Origin: Flammeovirgaceae bacterium UBA6059
GTDB taxonomy: Bacteria; Bacteroidota; Bacteroidia; Cytophagales; Cyclobacteriaceae
Length of the DNA stretch: 26,453 nucleotides
Reading direction: 5' to 3'
Assembly (NCBI GenBank): GCA_002435755.1
Contig: DIYH01000033.1
Coordinates: forward strand, 1 to 26,453
The translations under genes and the position numbers were made by a program. This document shows, piece by piece, positions 7,689-15,966 of the stretch (positions are counted from its first letter, which is position 1; every line of letters begins with the position of its first letter). Under the pieces are notes generated by a model. That model worked only from the letters and a program-made list of their open reading frames with translations. It was not told the DNA's origin and did not search any database.

Positions 7689-10600
7689 CTATACAAACAC
7701 CGACTCAATAGTGCCCTCAAACTCTTCTGATTGCTTTTCAGGTTTTTTGTTAATTACATCTATCATTTCCTGAACAAGCTCGATATGCTTGCTCATCAAA
7801 TTGAACAATTCGTCTTTATATATGAGCAATAAAACTGACTCTTCTTGAGTGACTACCTTGAAATCACATCGATCATGATCAGCAATAAGCTGTTGTCCCA
7901 AGATCGATTTTTCTCCCAGAGTCATTCCATCCAACTCACCACCCTCTATTGTCACGGTACCACTTACTATTACGTACATCGGCGTTGACCCGTCACTTTC
8001 TTCCGACATAAGTGTCTTGCCAGCCGGCAGCTTGACTTCATCAAATGAAACGGCAAAATCCGTGATCACTGTACCAGGGATCTCTCTAAATTCAGGAACG
8101 TTCTTCAAAAAGATAGCCCTTTCAATCATAAGCATCTTCTGATGATAATCGTCATCATCTCCTGTATAAATAGGTGGGAGGATAGACCGATCTAAATCCT
8201 TTTTAACTGCTGGTTTGAGCCTGTTGGTATGGTGATGGTAATCAGATTTGTTGATCTTGTAAATTACTGCGGCTGCCGTTTGTAACAAGAATGGATCCGG
8301 GTTAAACAAATTAGCGATCAGGTCGAAATCTACCTCTCCTTCCATCTCTCCAACTTTCCATAGCGCTAGTGCCTTGGACCATCTATTGATATGATTGTAG
8401 TCTCTGTTAACAATTTGGAGAAGAAGGTCCCTGTAAGATTCAAAGTTCTCAGGAGGGAAATGATTGTTTAGCTTGGCAAGGCGTTGATCATTGTCCAAAT
8501 CATCAAGTATCGGCACTATTTTGTGCTTGAGGTCTTCGTCAATAAACAAGTCCAGCATCTCGACAGCAAACGTAATGCTTTCGGACGTACCGAGATCAAT
8601 ATTCTCCTTCACAAGCATTATACTCTGAGAATCAAATACCATGGCCAGCAACATAAATATATCACTGTAGTTCTGCTTGTTTTCTTCTTTAATAGCATCG
8701 TAGATCAATGCTTCAATATCATCATCACGCTCAAGCTCATCAAGAACCTTCAGGTTCCATGCGATATCACCTATATCATTTTCTATGGCCAGTTTGATTC
8801 TCGCTGCTTGCGAATCCTTAGCCTCGAAACCTATATAAGAAAGAGATAATAACAGTTCGGTAATAATCTTCCTATCAGGAAAATCAATTTTTTTCCAAAG
8901 GAGCTCCGTCGCGGATCGGCCGCCTACTCTACCAAGTACTTGAATGACACGAAGCATGGTATCAAAATGCTGACCAGTGCGATAAAATGCAGTATCTACC
9001 GTATGAAAAACAGCATCACCATTAGCCGTAAGAGAAGAGGAAGCAGCATTGGAATATTTCGGTAAATGAAGGTTCTCCACTAATATCGACCATAACTCCG
9101 GCATTCTCGTCTTACCCGCTGATACCATTGCTGCCAACCTGACACTAGGGTTAATATCCCTCAGTAGCTCCTTAAGAAAAGGAACAATTTTTTCGTCATT
9201 GGTAGTAGAAAGAAGTCGTGATGCGTAAATCCGCTCTTCTGCATTCAATGATCTAACTAACGGCCTGATGTTATTGAATGAGAGCTCAAACTGCTCAGCT
9301 TCCCTAAGCCTTGAAACACATGACTGTGCTACTACTTCTACACTTTCATCCTTCTCAGTTTTTGCCACTCGCTCAATTATACTTAGAGCACTGAAGACCA
9401 ATCTCTCCTCAAGTCGCCCGTAACTGTACTCGCGAACCACAGGATACGGTGATTTAATTTGATCCAGTAGCGTGAACTCCAATTGAATAGGGTCCATTTT
9501 CTCCATCAACTTCATGGCATGGATAACCCGATCCGGATCTTGTTCCTTTACTTCACTGACCAATACATTAATGGTATTATTCTCGTTCTTATTGGCAAGC
9601 CCTTGTTGTCGAAGTTGGTCTTTTTGGTATTCAAGAGTAGATTTCAATGACTTCTTGTATTCATCAAATACTTTACCCGCAAAAACAATTACCAAAATCG
9701 CCAATCCAACAATAAAGTATGAATAGTGAATTAGCTCGAAAAAGGTGAGCAGTCCTAACGCAATCTGAACCGCACCAGCAGAAAGAATAGCAAACTCATT
9801 CACCACACCCTCAATCATGTTTTGAGCACTAAACCTAATCTTTACAGGTAGTGGTAAGAAGAACAACTTGAAGGCCGGATTTTCAAGAGAATCCTTAATG
9901 GATGAAGTAAACAACTTCGCCATCACGTTGAATATAAAAAAGAAGAGGAACTCGTCAGTTTTGATTTCATAACCATAGACATGACCACTAAAAATCACAC
10001 CTACAATAAAGAACAGTAGTATCAACGGCATCACCCGAAGAGAGAATTTTAAACCATAATCCTCTATTATCTTATCATTAAAAAAACTTTGAAAAATGAA
10101 AACAAAAATCATTGTTAGTGCTTCAAAGAAAGACAGAAAGCTGGCCAACTCTTTCTCATCAGGATACATGATCTCCGCAGAGGTATAAAAAGTGTAATCT
10201 ACAAATACACTTGCTCCCATTGACACAAACAAGAAAAGCGACATCCATTTAAAATACTGGTTTTTAAGGAGATCGCTATATTTTATATCCTCTTCTTTAG
10301 CATTTGCTTCATCTGTACTTAAAGCAACCTTTTTTGTTACAGCATCGACATTGAAGCTTCTAATAATCCAAAACGTGAAAATAAAAATCCCAAATGAGGC
10401 TACTGCCGCTACAAAAAGTAGATCATAAGTTTCGTCAATAACATAATTAACTAATATAGGAATTGAAAAGAATGCCAGGATAGTCGCAGACAACTGTCCC
10501 GTATCAATACCCCCCACTATTCTTTTGGATTGTCGTAAATCAAAGATGCGTCCAAACAAACCCCAAAAGGTCAGATACTGTACCGCAGCAATTGGACCAA

Positions 10601-10967
10601 TCATCACAAATAGAACAAAAGGAAGAAACTCATGGTAGGGTATCGTGGATGGGTCCAAGCTGAATGCGTACCTTAAAATTCCCATGAATAAAAAGGTCAG
10701 AAAGACATTTGTCAGCGAGAGCGTCGAGAAATTAGTTCTTTTCTGAACGTTGGTGAACAATACCGTGGAGCATATCCCGACAAACCCAGCAGTAAAGAAA
10801 GCTAACGATAAATACTCCTCCCCCATCGTGTTGATGAACAGAGCTTTGGCGCCCACCTCATAAGCAGCGGTATAAATGCCCATAAAAAAGCCCATACCGA
10901 GCAACAACATGATGGCCTTTTCTTCGCCTTTTTGGCCTCCAAGGAACTTTACGAATGAGTTAATCAC
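7689..10967 (-). CDS. ATP/ADP-translocase-like membrane protein fused to HEAT repeats and a cyclic-nucleotide-binding-like domain
   Basis: This 1092-residue three-part protein has about 12 hydrophobic membrane segments in residues 15-435. The opening (KFLGGQKGEEKAIMLLLGMG, AAYEVGAKALFI) resembles the Npt/TLC ATP/ADP translocase branch of the major facilitator superfamily. Residues about 465-945 are HEAT-like helical pairs (VRLAAMVSAGK; VIQVLGRVGGRSATELL). Residues about 949-1075 form a cyclic-nucleotide-binding-like fold (MYVIVSGTVTIEG, LGEKSILG, R1033 near the usual phosphate-binding Arg), but the cassette is divergent and ligand binding is uncertain. The start is GTG at 10967-10965, with an in-frame TAG a few codons upstream. 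It fits the expected N-terminus better than the next Met, which would cut into the first helix. Likely role: inner-membrane nucleotide or metabolite transporter gated by a cytosolic sensor. It ends 71 bp before the TIR-STAND operon. Substrate unknown. Confidence 0.7.
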   Translation of the reverse strand: MINSFVKFLGGQKGEEKAIMLLLGMGFFMGIYTAAYEVGAKALFINTMGEEYLSLAFFTAGFVGICSTVLFTNVQKRTNFSTLSLTNVFLTFLFMGILRYAFSLDPSTIPYHEFLPFVLFVMIGPIAAVQYLTFWGLFGRIFDLRQSKRIVGGIDTGQLSATILAFFSIPILVNYVIDETYDLLFVAAVASFGIFIFTFWIIRSFNVDAVTKKVALSTDEANAKEEDIKYSDLLKNQYFKWMSLFLFVSMGASVFVDYTFYTSAEIMYPDEKELASFLSFFEALTMIFVFIFQSFFNDKIIEDYGLKFSLRVMPLILLFFIVGVIFSGHVYGYEIKTDEFLFFFIFNVMAKLFTSSIKDSLENPAFKLFFLPLPVKIRFSAQNMIEGVVNEFAILSAGAVQIALGLLTFFELIHYSYFIVGLAILVIVFAGKVFDEYKKSLKSTLEYQKDQLRQQGLANKNENNTINVLVSEVKEQDPDRVIHAMKLMEKMDPIQLEFTLLDQIKSPYPVVREYSYGRLEERLVFSALSIIERVAKTEKDESVEVVAQSCVSRLREAEQFELSFNNIRPLVRSLNAEERIYASRLLSTTNDEKIVPFLKELLRDINPSVRLAAMVSAGKTRMPELWSILVENLHLPKYSNAASSSLTANGDAVFHTVDTAFYRTGQHFDTMLRVIQVLGRVGGRSATELLWKKIDFPDRKIITELLLSLSYIGFEAKDSQAARIKLAIENDIGDIAWNLKVLDELERDDDIEALIYDAIKEENKQNYSDIFMLLAMVFDSQSIMLVKENIDLGTSESITFAVEMLDLFIDEDLKHKIVPILDDLDNDQRLAKLNNHFPPENFESYRDLLLQIVNRDYNHINRWSKALALWKVGEMEGEVDFDLIANLFNPDPFLLQTAAAVIYKINKSDYHHHTNRLKPAVKKDLDRSILPPIYTGDDDDYHQKMLMIERAIFLKNVPEFREIPGTVITDFAVSFDEVKLPAGKTLMSEESDGSTPMYVIVSGTVTIEGGELDGMTLGEKSILGQQLIADHDRCDFKVVTQEESVLLLIYKDELFNLMSKHIELVQEMIDVINKKPEKQSEEFEGTIESVFV

Positions 10968-11229
10968 AGCAGTGTCGTTAGGCTAGTTCTTTTCAAAACC
11001 TAATCTATTTAAAATATTTAAATAAGCGTAGCATATTGAGTAATTACCTCAATTCATGCAAGTCACAAAGATGTATTCTGATTGACTATTCTACCTGCGA
11101 AGATAAGTTTACAACTCGTATGATTCACTCTTGTAACTCGAAGATTTATTGTCAACCAAAGTCAACTCAAAATCCTACAAAATGGAAAGTACAACTTCCT
11201 TGTATCAAGTTCTCGTTATCAAAAAGCGA
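10968..11229. other. 262-bp intergenic region with an AT-rich palindrome
   Basis: This gap separates the stop of the rhomboid gene from the GTG start of the HEAT-fusion transporter, both on the minus strand. It should hold the 3' end of the first transcript and the promoter of the second. A near match to the -7 box (TAGGTTTTG on the minus strand, one base too long) lies close to the GTG, without a convincing -33 element. No convincing coding sequence or RNA gene was seen; a short plus-strand reading frame here looks like noise. Confidence 0.5.
11006..11024. repeat. AT-only palindrome upstream of the HEAT-fusion transporter
   Basis: TATTTAAA (11006-11013) and TTTAAATA (11017-11024) are exact reverse complements around ATA. 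The site is 39-57 bp upstream of the GTG start, where an operator or upstream promoter element would sit. In AT-rich DNA this could be chance. Confidence 0.3.
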
Positions 11230-11883
11230 TTAATCTTTATCACCCGTTTTACGGTAGTCATAAACAATCTCAGATTGCCGTCCTGAAGTATGATTCGCAT
11301 TGCTTGAGTCGCCTTGTTCCTCATTTCTGGTAAGAGAAAGAAAGAGTAAAGACAGGACAACACCAACCAATAGGCCAAACAAGTGAGCTTCCCATGAAAC
11401 CTGATTATCCTTCGGAATTACTCCATAGAGTATTCCTCCATACAAAAAGAAGACTGCAAGACTTATTACTACCAAAGCCGGGCGTTTTGACAATAATCCC
11501 CCACAAAATGCAAAACCAAATAAACCATAAATCACTCCACTGGCCCCTATATGATACGCTTCACGTGCCAGTGTCCATACTAAAAAACCGGTGATTATAT
11601 AGATGAGTAATAAAACAACATTGGCCTTGTCAGGATATCCGTAATACAGTGCAGCTCCTAAGATGGTCAATGGAATGGTATTAGAGATGAGATGGGACAG
11701 GTCAGCATGAATCATTGGTCCCAGAATGATTCCTATTGCACCGGACATAGTTCTTGGGTATATGCCCAGCCAACCCAGATCTATATCAAGGAGCCAACTT
11801 GAGAAATGCACCACGCACATCAGAAGAGCCATCATAAGAGGAATGAACGCTAAAGACCAGAATTCTGTAAATACTTTTTTCAT
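11230..11883 (-). CDS. Rhomboid-family intramembrane serine protease
   Basis: This is a 217-residue membrane protein with six or so hydrophobic helices. The catalytic serine is in the diagnostic GASG motif (S115) and the partner histidine is H167 in SWEAHLFGLLVG. The family HxxxSHLxxN motif appears as HADLSHLISN at 59-68. Rhomboids cut membrane-anchored substrates within the bilayer; the substrate here is unknown. The ATG at 11883-11881 is chosen because it overlaps the deacetylase stop as ATGA, typical of translational coupling, and starts MKKVFTEFW just before the first helix. A longer frame upstream would only add a basic, non-homologous stretch read from the deacetylase gene. The last 30 or so residues are hydrophilic and cytosolic-looking. 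It is the third gene of an apparent barrel-deacetylase-rhomboid operon. Confidence 0.88.
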   Translation of the reverse strand: MKKVFTEFWSLAFIPLMMALLMCVVHFSSWLLDIDLGWLGIYPRTMSGAIGIILGPMIHADLSHLISNTIPLTILGAALYYGYPDKANVVLLLIYIITGFLVWTLAREAYHIGASGVIYGLFGFAFCGGLLSKRPALVVISLAVFFLYGGILYGVIPKDNQVSWEAHLFGLLVGVVLSLLFLSLTRNEEQGDSSNANHTSGRQSEIVYDYRKTGDKD

Positions 11884-12791
11884 TGGAGTAAAAAGTATAT
11901 CTCCTGAGCAAGCCGGAAGGTATTGGCGTGTGCTTCTACTATATCTTGGATCTTTTCGGAATATCCTCCGCCCATACAAACTACCACAGGTATCGCATTT
12001 AATGAAGCGGTTTCCAAGACCAAACGATCTCTTTCTTTGGTTCCATTCTTTGTCATTGAAAGACGACCCAACTTATCTGTCTCTAGCACGTCTACTCCAG
12101 ATTGATAAAAGATGAAGTCAGGGTTGAACTCACGAATCAAGTCAGGAAGCACTTCGTCCAAACACTCCATATACTCTTGATCTCCTGTGTTGTCGGCTAA
12201 GCCAATATCCAAATCAGATGATTCTTTGTGCAACGGATAGTTGCGTTCACCATGCATGGAGAATGTGAACACACTTTCATCAGAGGAAAAAACCTCCGCA
12301 GTGCCATTGCCTTGATGAACATCCAAATCTATAATGAGCACTCGTTCACATAACTTGTTATCTAATAGGTGCTTTGCCGCTATGGCCTGATCGTTGAGTA
12401 TACAAAAACCTTCACCCCTATCAGTATACGCATGATGAGTACCGCCAGCAACATTCATCGACACCCCGGATTCCATTGCGAAATAAGCACAGTCTATTGT
12501 GCCCTGGTTTATGATCCTTTCTCGCTGCAGGAGTGATTGAGAAAAAGGAAAGCCTATTTTTCGCTCTTCCGACCTGCTCAGGTTGCTTCTAACCAATTTA
12601 TCCCAGTACGGAGATACGTGAACCCTAAGTATATCCTCTGCTGAAAGCACATCAGGAGTGAAAAGATTTTTCTTAGATATTGTTCCTTCATGCAATAACT
12701 GCTCAGGTAGCAGTTCATATTTTATCATCGGGAACCTATGCCCAGCAGGAAGAGAATGGGCATAACAACTATCCCATGCGATCTTTAGCAT
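11880..12791 (-). CDS. Histone-deacetylase-family protein (class IV HDAC-like)
   Basis: This 303-residue protein belongs to the arginase/deacetylase fold family. Motifs in order are GGTHHA with H119/H120 (catalytic histidine pair), RGEGFCILND, the DLDVHQGNG zinc motif with D157 and H159, FTFSMHGERNYP, the third zinc ligand D239 in ETDKLGRL, and the active-site Tyr in MGGGY (Y277). All expected catalytic residues are present, so it should be an active zinc-dependent deacetylase. The combination of GGTHHA, FSMHG and ERDRLVLE is typical of the bacterial class IV (HDAC11-like) group rather than AcuC. Bacterial substrates are mostly unknown: acyl-lysines, acyl-polyamines or small acylated metabolites are possible. 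It begins 22 bp after the upstream barrel gene and its TGA overlaps the rhomboid ATG. Confidence 0.92.
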   Translation of the reverse strand: MLKIAWDSCYAHSLPAGHRFPMIKYELLPEQLLHEGTISKKNLFTPDVLSAEDILRVHVSPYWDKLVRSNLSRSEERKIGFPFSQSLLQRERIINQGTIDCAYFAMESGVSMNVAGGTHHAYTDRGEGFCILNDQAIAAKHLLDNKLCERVLIIDLDVHQGNGTAEVFSSDESVFTFSMHGERNYPLHKESSDLDIGLADNTGDQEYMECLDEVLPDLIREFNPDFIFYQSGVDVLETDKLGRLSMTKNGTKERDRLVLETASLNAIPVVVCMGGGYSEKIQDIVEAHANTFRLAQEIYFLLQ

Positions 12792-12813
12792 GGAAGCTCA
12801 ACAAACGGAAACA

Positions 12814-13683
12814 CTAAAATGTGCGTTTCTTTTTACCTTTTCTTTTTTGGGTACTCTTACCCTTCCGGGCGTAAATAGGATCGTACCCAAATACGTATCC
12901 CAGGTTGAACATTAAGGAATGTTGTCGAAACTCATAATTCTCATCATATTCGGCGAGAAGCGTTTCACCCTCCTGGTTGATACCATAGTTTGAATGCATC
13001 CAGGTAATTCGTACATCAGCGATAATACGCTGGTATTCTTTGACGTCAAACATAGTACCGACACTGAAGATCAAACCATACTGAAGACGGTTGGGCTTAG
13101 CCACAAATACATTTTCTGTATTATCATCACCCTCTCTATCTCCCGGTCTTGGTCTAATAGTATAGCTGATCATATCTGAAGTAAAAAACTCGCTAAGTTC
13201 ATCTGAAGTGATATCCAGGTTACCACCTAGCCAATATCCAAATCTCGGGCCTCCCTGGGCAAACACCTTCCACCTGGGATCAATAGCCAGTTTGTATTGC
13301 ATTAGTACTGGAATAACCAAATGGTTATAAGTAGCCTCACTCGTGAGAGGCAATATATCAGCATCCGGGTCTTCAGTCAATTTACGGTGCATTTGCTGAA
13401 AGTAGAGCTCGGTATGCACTCCATATTTAGGGGAACCAGAGTAACCGAAGATTATGCCCACGTTGTAGCTGGGATCCGAAGTGAAATTGTAAGTATCCTT
13501 GTAGGTCTTTGATTGATAATCGTTGAGGAGAAAGCCTGCTCCCACCTTGGCTCCAAACCAAAACGCCTGTCCAATGGTGAGCGTTGGCACACTACTGATC
13601 TTCGGTGGTCTCTTAGTCTGACCTAATACCGGCGAAACAATAATAGCTGCCAATGCAACAAGAATTAAAAAAAATCGCCTCAT
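12814..13683 (-). CDS. PorT-like outer-membrane beta-barrel protein with basic tail
   Basis: This 289-residue protein has a signal peptide (MRRFFLILVALAAIIV, cut after VLG before QTK). The mature part has amphipathic strands and turns of the PorT-like/outer-membrane beta-barrel (PF13568-type) family: FWFGAKVGAGFLLNDYQS, YNVGIIFGYSGSPKYGVHTE, YNHLVIPVLMQYKL, WKVFAQGGPRFGYWLGG and HSLMFNLGYVFGYDP at the end. The LVIPVLMQYK step is characteristic. The internal ATG at 13683 is preferred over one at 13749 because it puts the signal peptide at the very N-terminus. The last 17 residues are strongly basic (KGKSTQKRKGKKKRTF), which is odd for a barrel whose end normally closes in an aromatic strand. 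It is the first gene of the barrel-deacetylase-rhomboid operon and is divergent from the T9SS locus. Specific function unknown. Confidence 0.8.
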   Translation of the reverse strand: MRRFFLILVALAAIIVSPVLGQTKRPPKISSVPTLTIGQAFWFGAKVGAGFLLNDYQSKTYKDTYNFTSDPSYNVGIIFGYSGSPKYGVHTELYFQQMHRKLTEDPDADILPLTSEATYNHLVIPVLMQYKLAIDPRWKVFAQGGPRFGYWLGGNLDITSDELSEFFTSDMISYTIRPRPGDREGDDNTENVFVAKPNRLQYGLIFSVGTMFDVKEYQRIIADVRITWMHSNYGINQEGETLLAEYDENYEFRQHSLMFNLGYVFGYDPIYARKGKSTQKRKGKKKRTF

Positions 13684-13931
13684 ACCATCAAAGATAATAG
13701 TGTCACTAAGAAATAAAAATTTTAGAATAGTCCAAAAAAAAGAACGCAAAGTTCAATAACAGATTTAAAGGGTCATTCTTCGATAAATATTAAGAAAAAG
13801 TCCCGCTAATCGAAAATAAATGTAGGATTCTAAAAATTTTCATATCTTTCAGGTCAACAATTGTACTCAGTCCTTGATCTTTTATTGCACACCACCGCAA
13901 ATCTTTTTAGGCATTTCAGGTAATTGTTGGT
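13684..13931. other. Divergent promoter region, 248 bp
   Basis: This AT-rich gap lies between two divergently transcribed genes, the PorT-like barrel (minus) and the PorP-SPOR gene (plus), so it must hold both promoters. TATCTTTC at 13843-13850 on the plus strand matches five of six informative bases of the TAnnTTTG -7 box, but no TTG sits at the right distance upstream. An exact TATCTTTG on the minus strand (13696-13689) is too close to the ATG at 13683 to be convincing. No gene was seen inside. Confidence 0.5.
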
Positions 13932-15953
13932 ATGAAAAAAATCCTCTTCGTAGCACTTCTTGAGTTAGTATTAGTATGTAACGCAACCTCTTCATTCGCT
14001 CAAGAACCTCCGGTATTCAGTCAGTTCTTCATGAATCCTTTCATATACAATCCTGCCTATGCGGGTGTGGAGGGTCATTCTGTCTTCTTTTTAATGTATA
14101 GACAGCAGTGGGCAAACATTGATGGTGCGCCAGCCATTTACCATGGTTCTTTTCATACCCCATTGCCCAACGGGTTAGGTGTTGGCGGTAGCGTGTTCAG
14201 TGAAACGCAGGGGCTGCTCACCAATAGCGGTGTAAAAGGAGCTGCCAGCTACCTCATCAATTTTGACCGAACTCATTTCTTAAGACTCGGCATGTCTTTG
14301 GGGGTTGGAACATCTTCAATCAATTTTGACCAGCTTGATGATCCAACAGATCCTGCCTTTGCAAACTTAGTGTCTGACGAGGTTTACACTATAGGTGAAT
14401 TTGGAGCCACTTACCATACTGGTCATTTCAACTTTGGCTTTGCTCTACCCAGCCTGTTTAGTCAGGAAATCACTAATGAGGACGATTTTACACCTGTAAG
14501 GGTAAAGCCCCTTGATCGTGCCCTGCTGAAGGTCAATTATCGTGGACACATCTCAGATGATTTTGCGATAGAACCACACCTTATATATAGATATTCAAAA
14601 AACAGTGCAGACCAGTTTGAATTAGCAACGATACTTCACATCAAACACATTGTCTGGGCGGGAGCATCTTACCGGCAAGATGCAGGACTTATTGGTCTCA
14701 TAGGAGCAAAGATCAAAGAGAAGATCGGCTTTGGTTATGCCTATGAAATGGGTAAGCCAGATATTGCTAATCTGACGGGCAACACTCACGAAATACATAT
14801 TGGATTCCATCTTGGCTCTAAAAAAGCTCACGCAGATCACGTATCCTCTTTCATCAAATCGCATCGATTAACGGCTGAGGAAAGAGCTGCCAAAGCTGAA
14901 GAAGAAAGACTTGCGGCCCTTGAAGCTTTACAAGAGAATGATACTGAAGACTTGGAAGAGCAACCTGATACGACCGATCCTGTTGATCCAACAGAAACAA
15001 CCACTACCGAAATTGTTCCTGATGATCCAGGCGTTACCAATACTCAAAATGGTGTGGTGGTCTCTGAATTGACCGAGGAGGAGACTGTAGCACTTGAAGC
15101 GGCCAAAGAGGAAAACAAGGAGGCCTGGGTGTATACCAAACCTCAAGCCGATCAGGCCATGACGAGGATCAATGATCAAGGAGTGGCTGAAACAGCAATT
15201 GTTTTCCAAAGGACCAACGAAAAGGGTGAAGAAGAAACAGTAATCGACTTTATACCTGCCCCAGCGCCAGGAGAAAAAGAAACATGGCGCATTGCAGACC
15301 CTAATACACTACCTGAAGAGCGTGTGAATGCTCAAGGGGAAAAAGAAATCGGGATGAGCTGGATCAAAACGGATGCTCAAGGCAATGAGACTGAAGTAAC
15401 GAAGTGGAGTAAAATATACTCTGGTGATGTGAATATTAATGAGTTGATAGACGATATAGAAGGGTTGGAAGTAGCTGATTACGAGGATACTCCAATACTC
15501 CGTGTTGAGGAGAGGCTCTTACCTGAAGAAGTAGTTGAAGAACTCAAAATCGAGTTTGATAATACATCAGAAGCTAAACAACAGTATGCTCCGAGCCCTG
15601 TTAGCACCACCGAAACTGATGAAGTCTCTACTCCAACTACACAGGACCAGCCTGTGAGGACAGACCCACAGGATATAGCACGAGTTAAGCGAGGCACTCA
15701 TATGCTGGAGTTGGAAGCAGCCTATCACATCATAGCAGGTGCTTTCTCTAGCTTTGACAATGCTGAGAAATATAGCGATGACTTATTCCAGAGAGGTTTC
15801 AAAGAAGTTAAAGTCGGCTATGTATCTGAACGTGGTTATTACTATGTGGTGATCTCGAGCCACAGGGACCCAAATCAGGGAATCAATGAAAGAAATAGAA
15901 TACGGCGAAATCCCGCTTACACAGATGTCTGGTTGTTAAATGTAGAAAGATAA
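13932..15953 (+). CDS. PorP/SprF-family T9SS membrane protein fused to a C-terminal SPOR domain
   Basis: This is a 673-residue protein. After a signal peptide (MKKILFVALLELVLVC to SSFAQ), residues about 24-298 are a PorP/SprF barrel with the hallmark N-terminus FSQFFMNPFIYNPAYAG, then YRQQWANIDGAP and a closing strand HEIHIGFHLG. PorP/SprF proteins work with type B T9SS cargo at the outer membrane. Family members are usually about 300 residues; this one adds some 375. Residues 299-595 are an acidic, Glu/Thr/Pro-rich linker with a short helical start (TAEERAAKAEEERLAALEAL) and two 29-residue imperfect repeats at 412-440 and 464-492. Residues about 595-673 are a SPOR domain (YHIIAGAFSSFDNAEKY, then GFKEVKVGY and YYYVVISS), a peptidoglycan-binding fold, so the C-terminus should be periplasmic. 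The cargo gene follows 13 bp later. Confidence 0.9.
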   Translation: MKKILFVALLELVLVCNATSSFAQEPPVFSQFFMNPFIYNPAYAGVEGHSVFFLMYRQQWANIDGAPAIYHGSFHTPLPNGLGVGGSVFSETQGLLTNSGVKGAASYLINFDRTHFLRLGMSLGVGTSSINFDQLDDPTDPAFANLVSDEVYTIGEFGATYHTGHFNFGFALPSLFSQEITNEDDFTPVRVKPLDRALLKVNYRGHISDDFAIEPHLIYRYSKNSADQFELATILHIKHIVWAGASYRQDAGLIGLIGAKIKEKIGFGYAYEMGKPDIANLTGNTHEIHIGFHLGSKKAHADHVSSFIKSHRLTAEERAAKAEEERLAALEALQENDTEDLEEQPDTTDPVDPTETTTTEIVPDDPGVTNTQNGVVVSELTEEETVALEAAKEENKEAWVYTKPQADQAMTRINDQGVAETAIVFQRTNEKGEEETVIDFIPAPAPGEKETWRIADPNTLPEERVNAQGEKEIGMSWIKTDAQGNETEVTKWSKIYSGDVNINELIDDIEGLEVADYEDTPILRVEERLLPEEVVEELKIEFDNTSEAKQQYAPSPVSTTETDEVSTPTTQDQPVRTDPQDIARVKRGTHMLELEAAYHIIAGAFSSFDNAEKYSDDLFQRGFKEVKVGYVSERGYYYVVISSHRDPNQGINERNRIRRNPAYTDVWLLNVER

Positions 15954-15966
15954 GAGTCGAACTATC

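Noticed and set aside
8484..8849. Plus-strand open frame of 121 codons
   Set aside because: It lies wholly inside the HEAT-fusion transporter gene on the other strand and its translation has no domain, signal or composition of a real protein.
11036..11233. Plus-strand open frame of 65 codons in the intergenic region
   Set aside because: The Lys/Ser/Cys-rich translation resembles no known family, no promoter or start context supports it, and it runs into the rhomboid stop.
11884..11979. Longer N-terminus for the rhomboid protease
   Set aside because: The added residues come from another frame of the deacetylase gene; the ATGA-overlapping start gives the expected N-terminus.
13684..13749. Upstream ATG for the PorT-like barrel
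   Set aside because: It would bury the clear signal peptide 22 residues into the protein.
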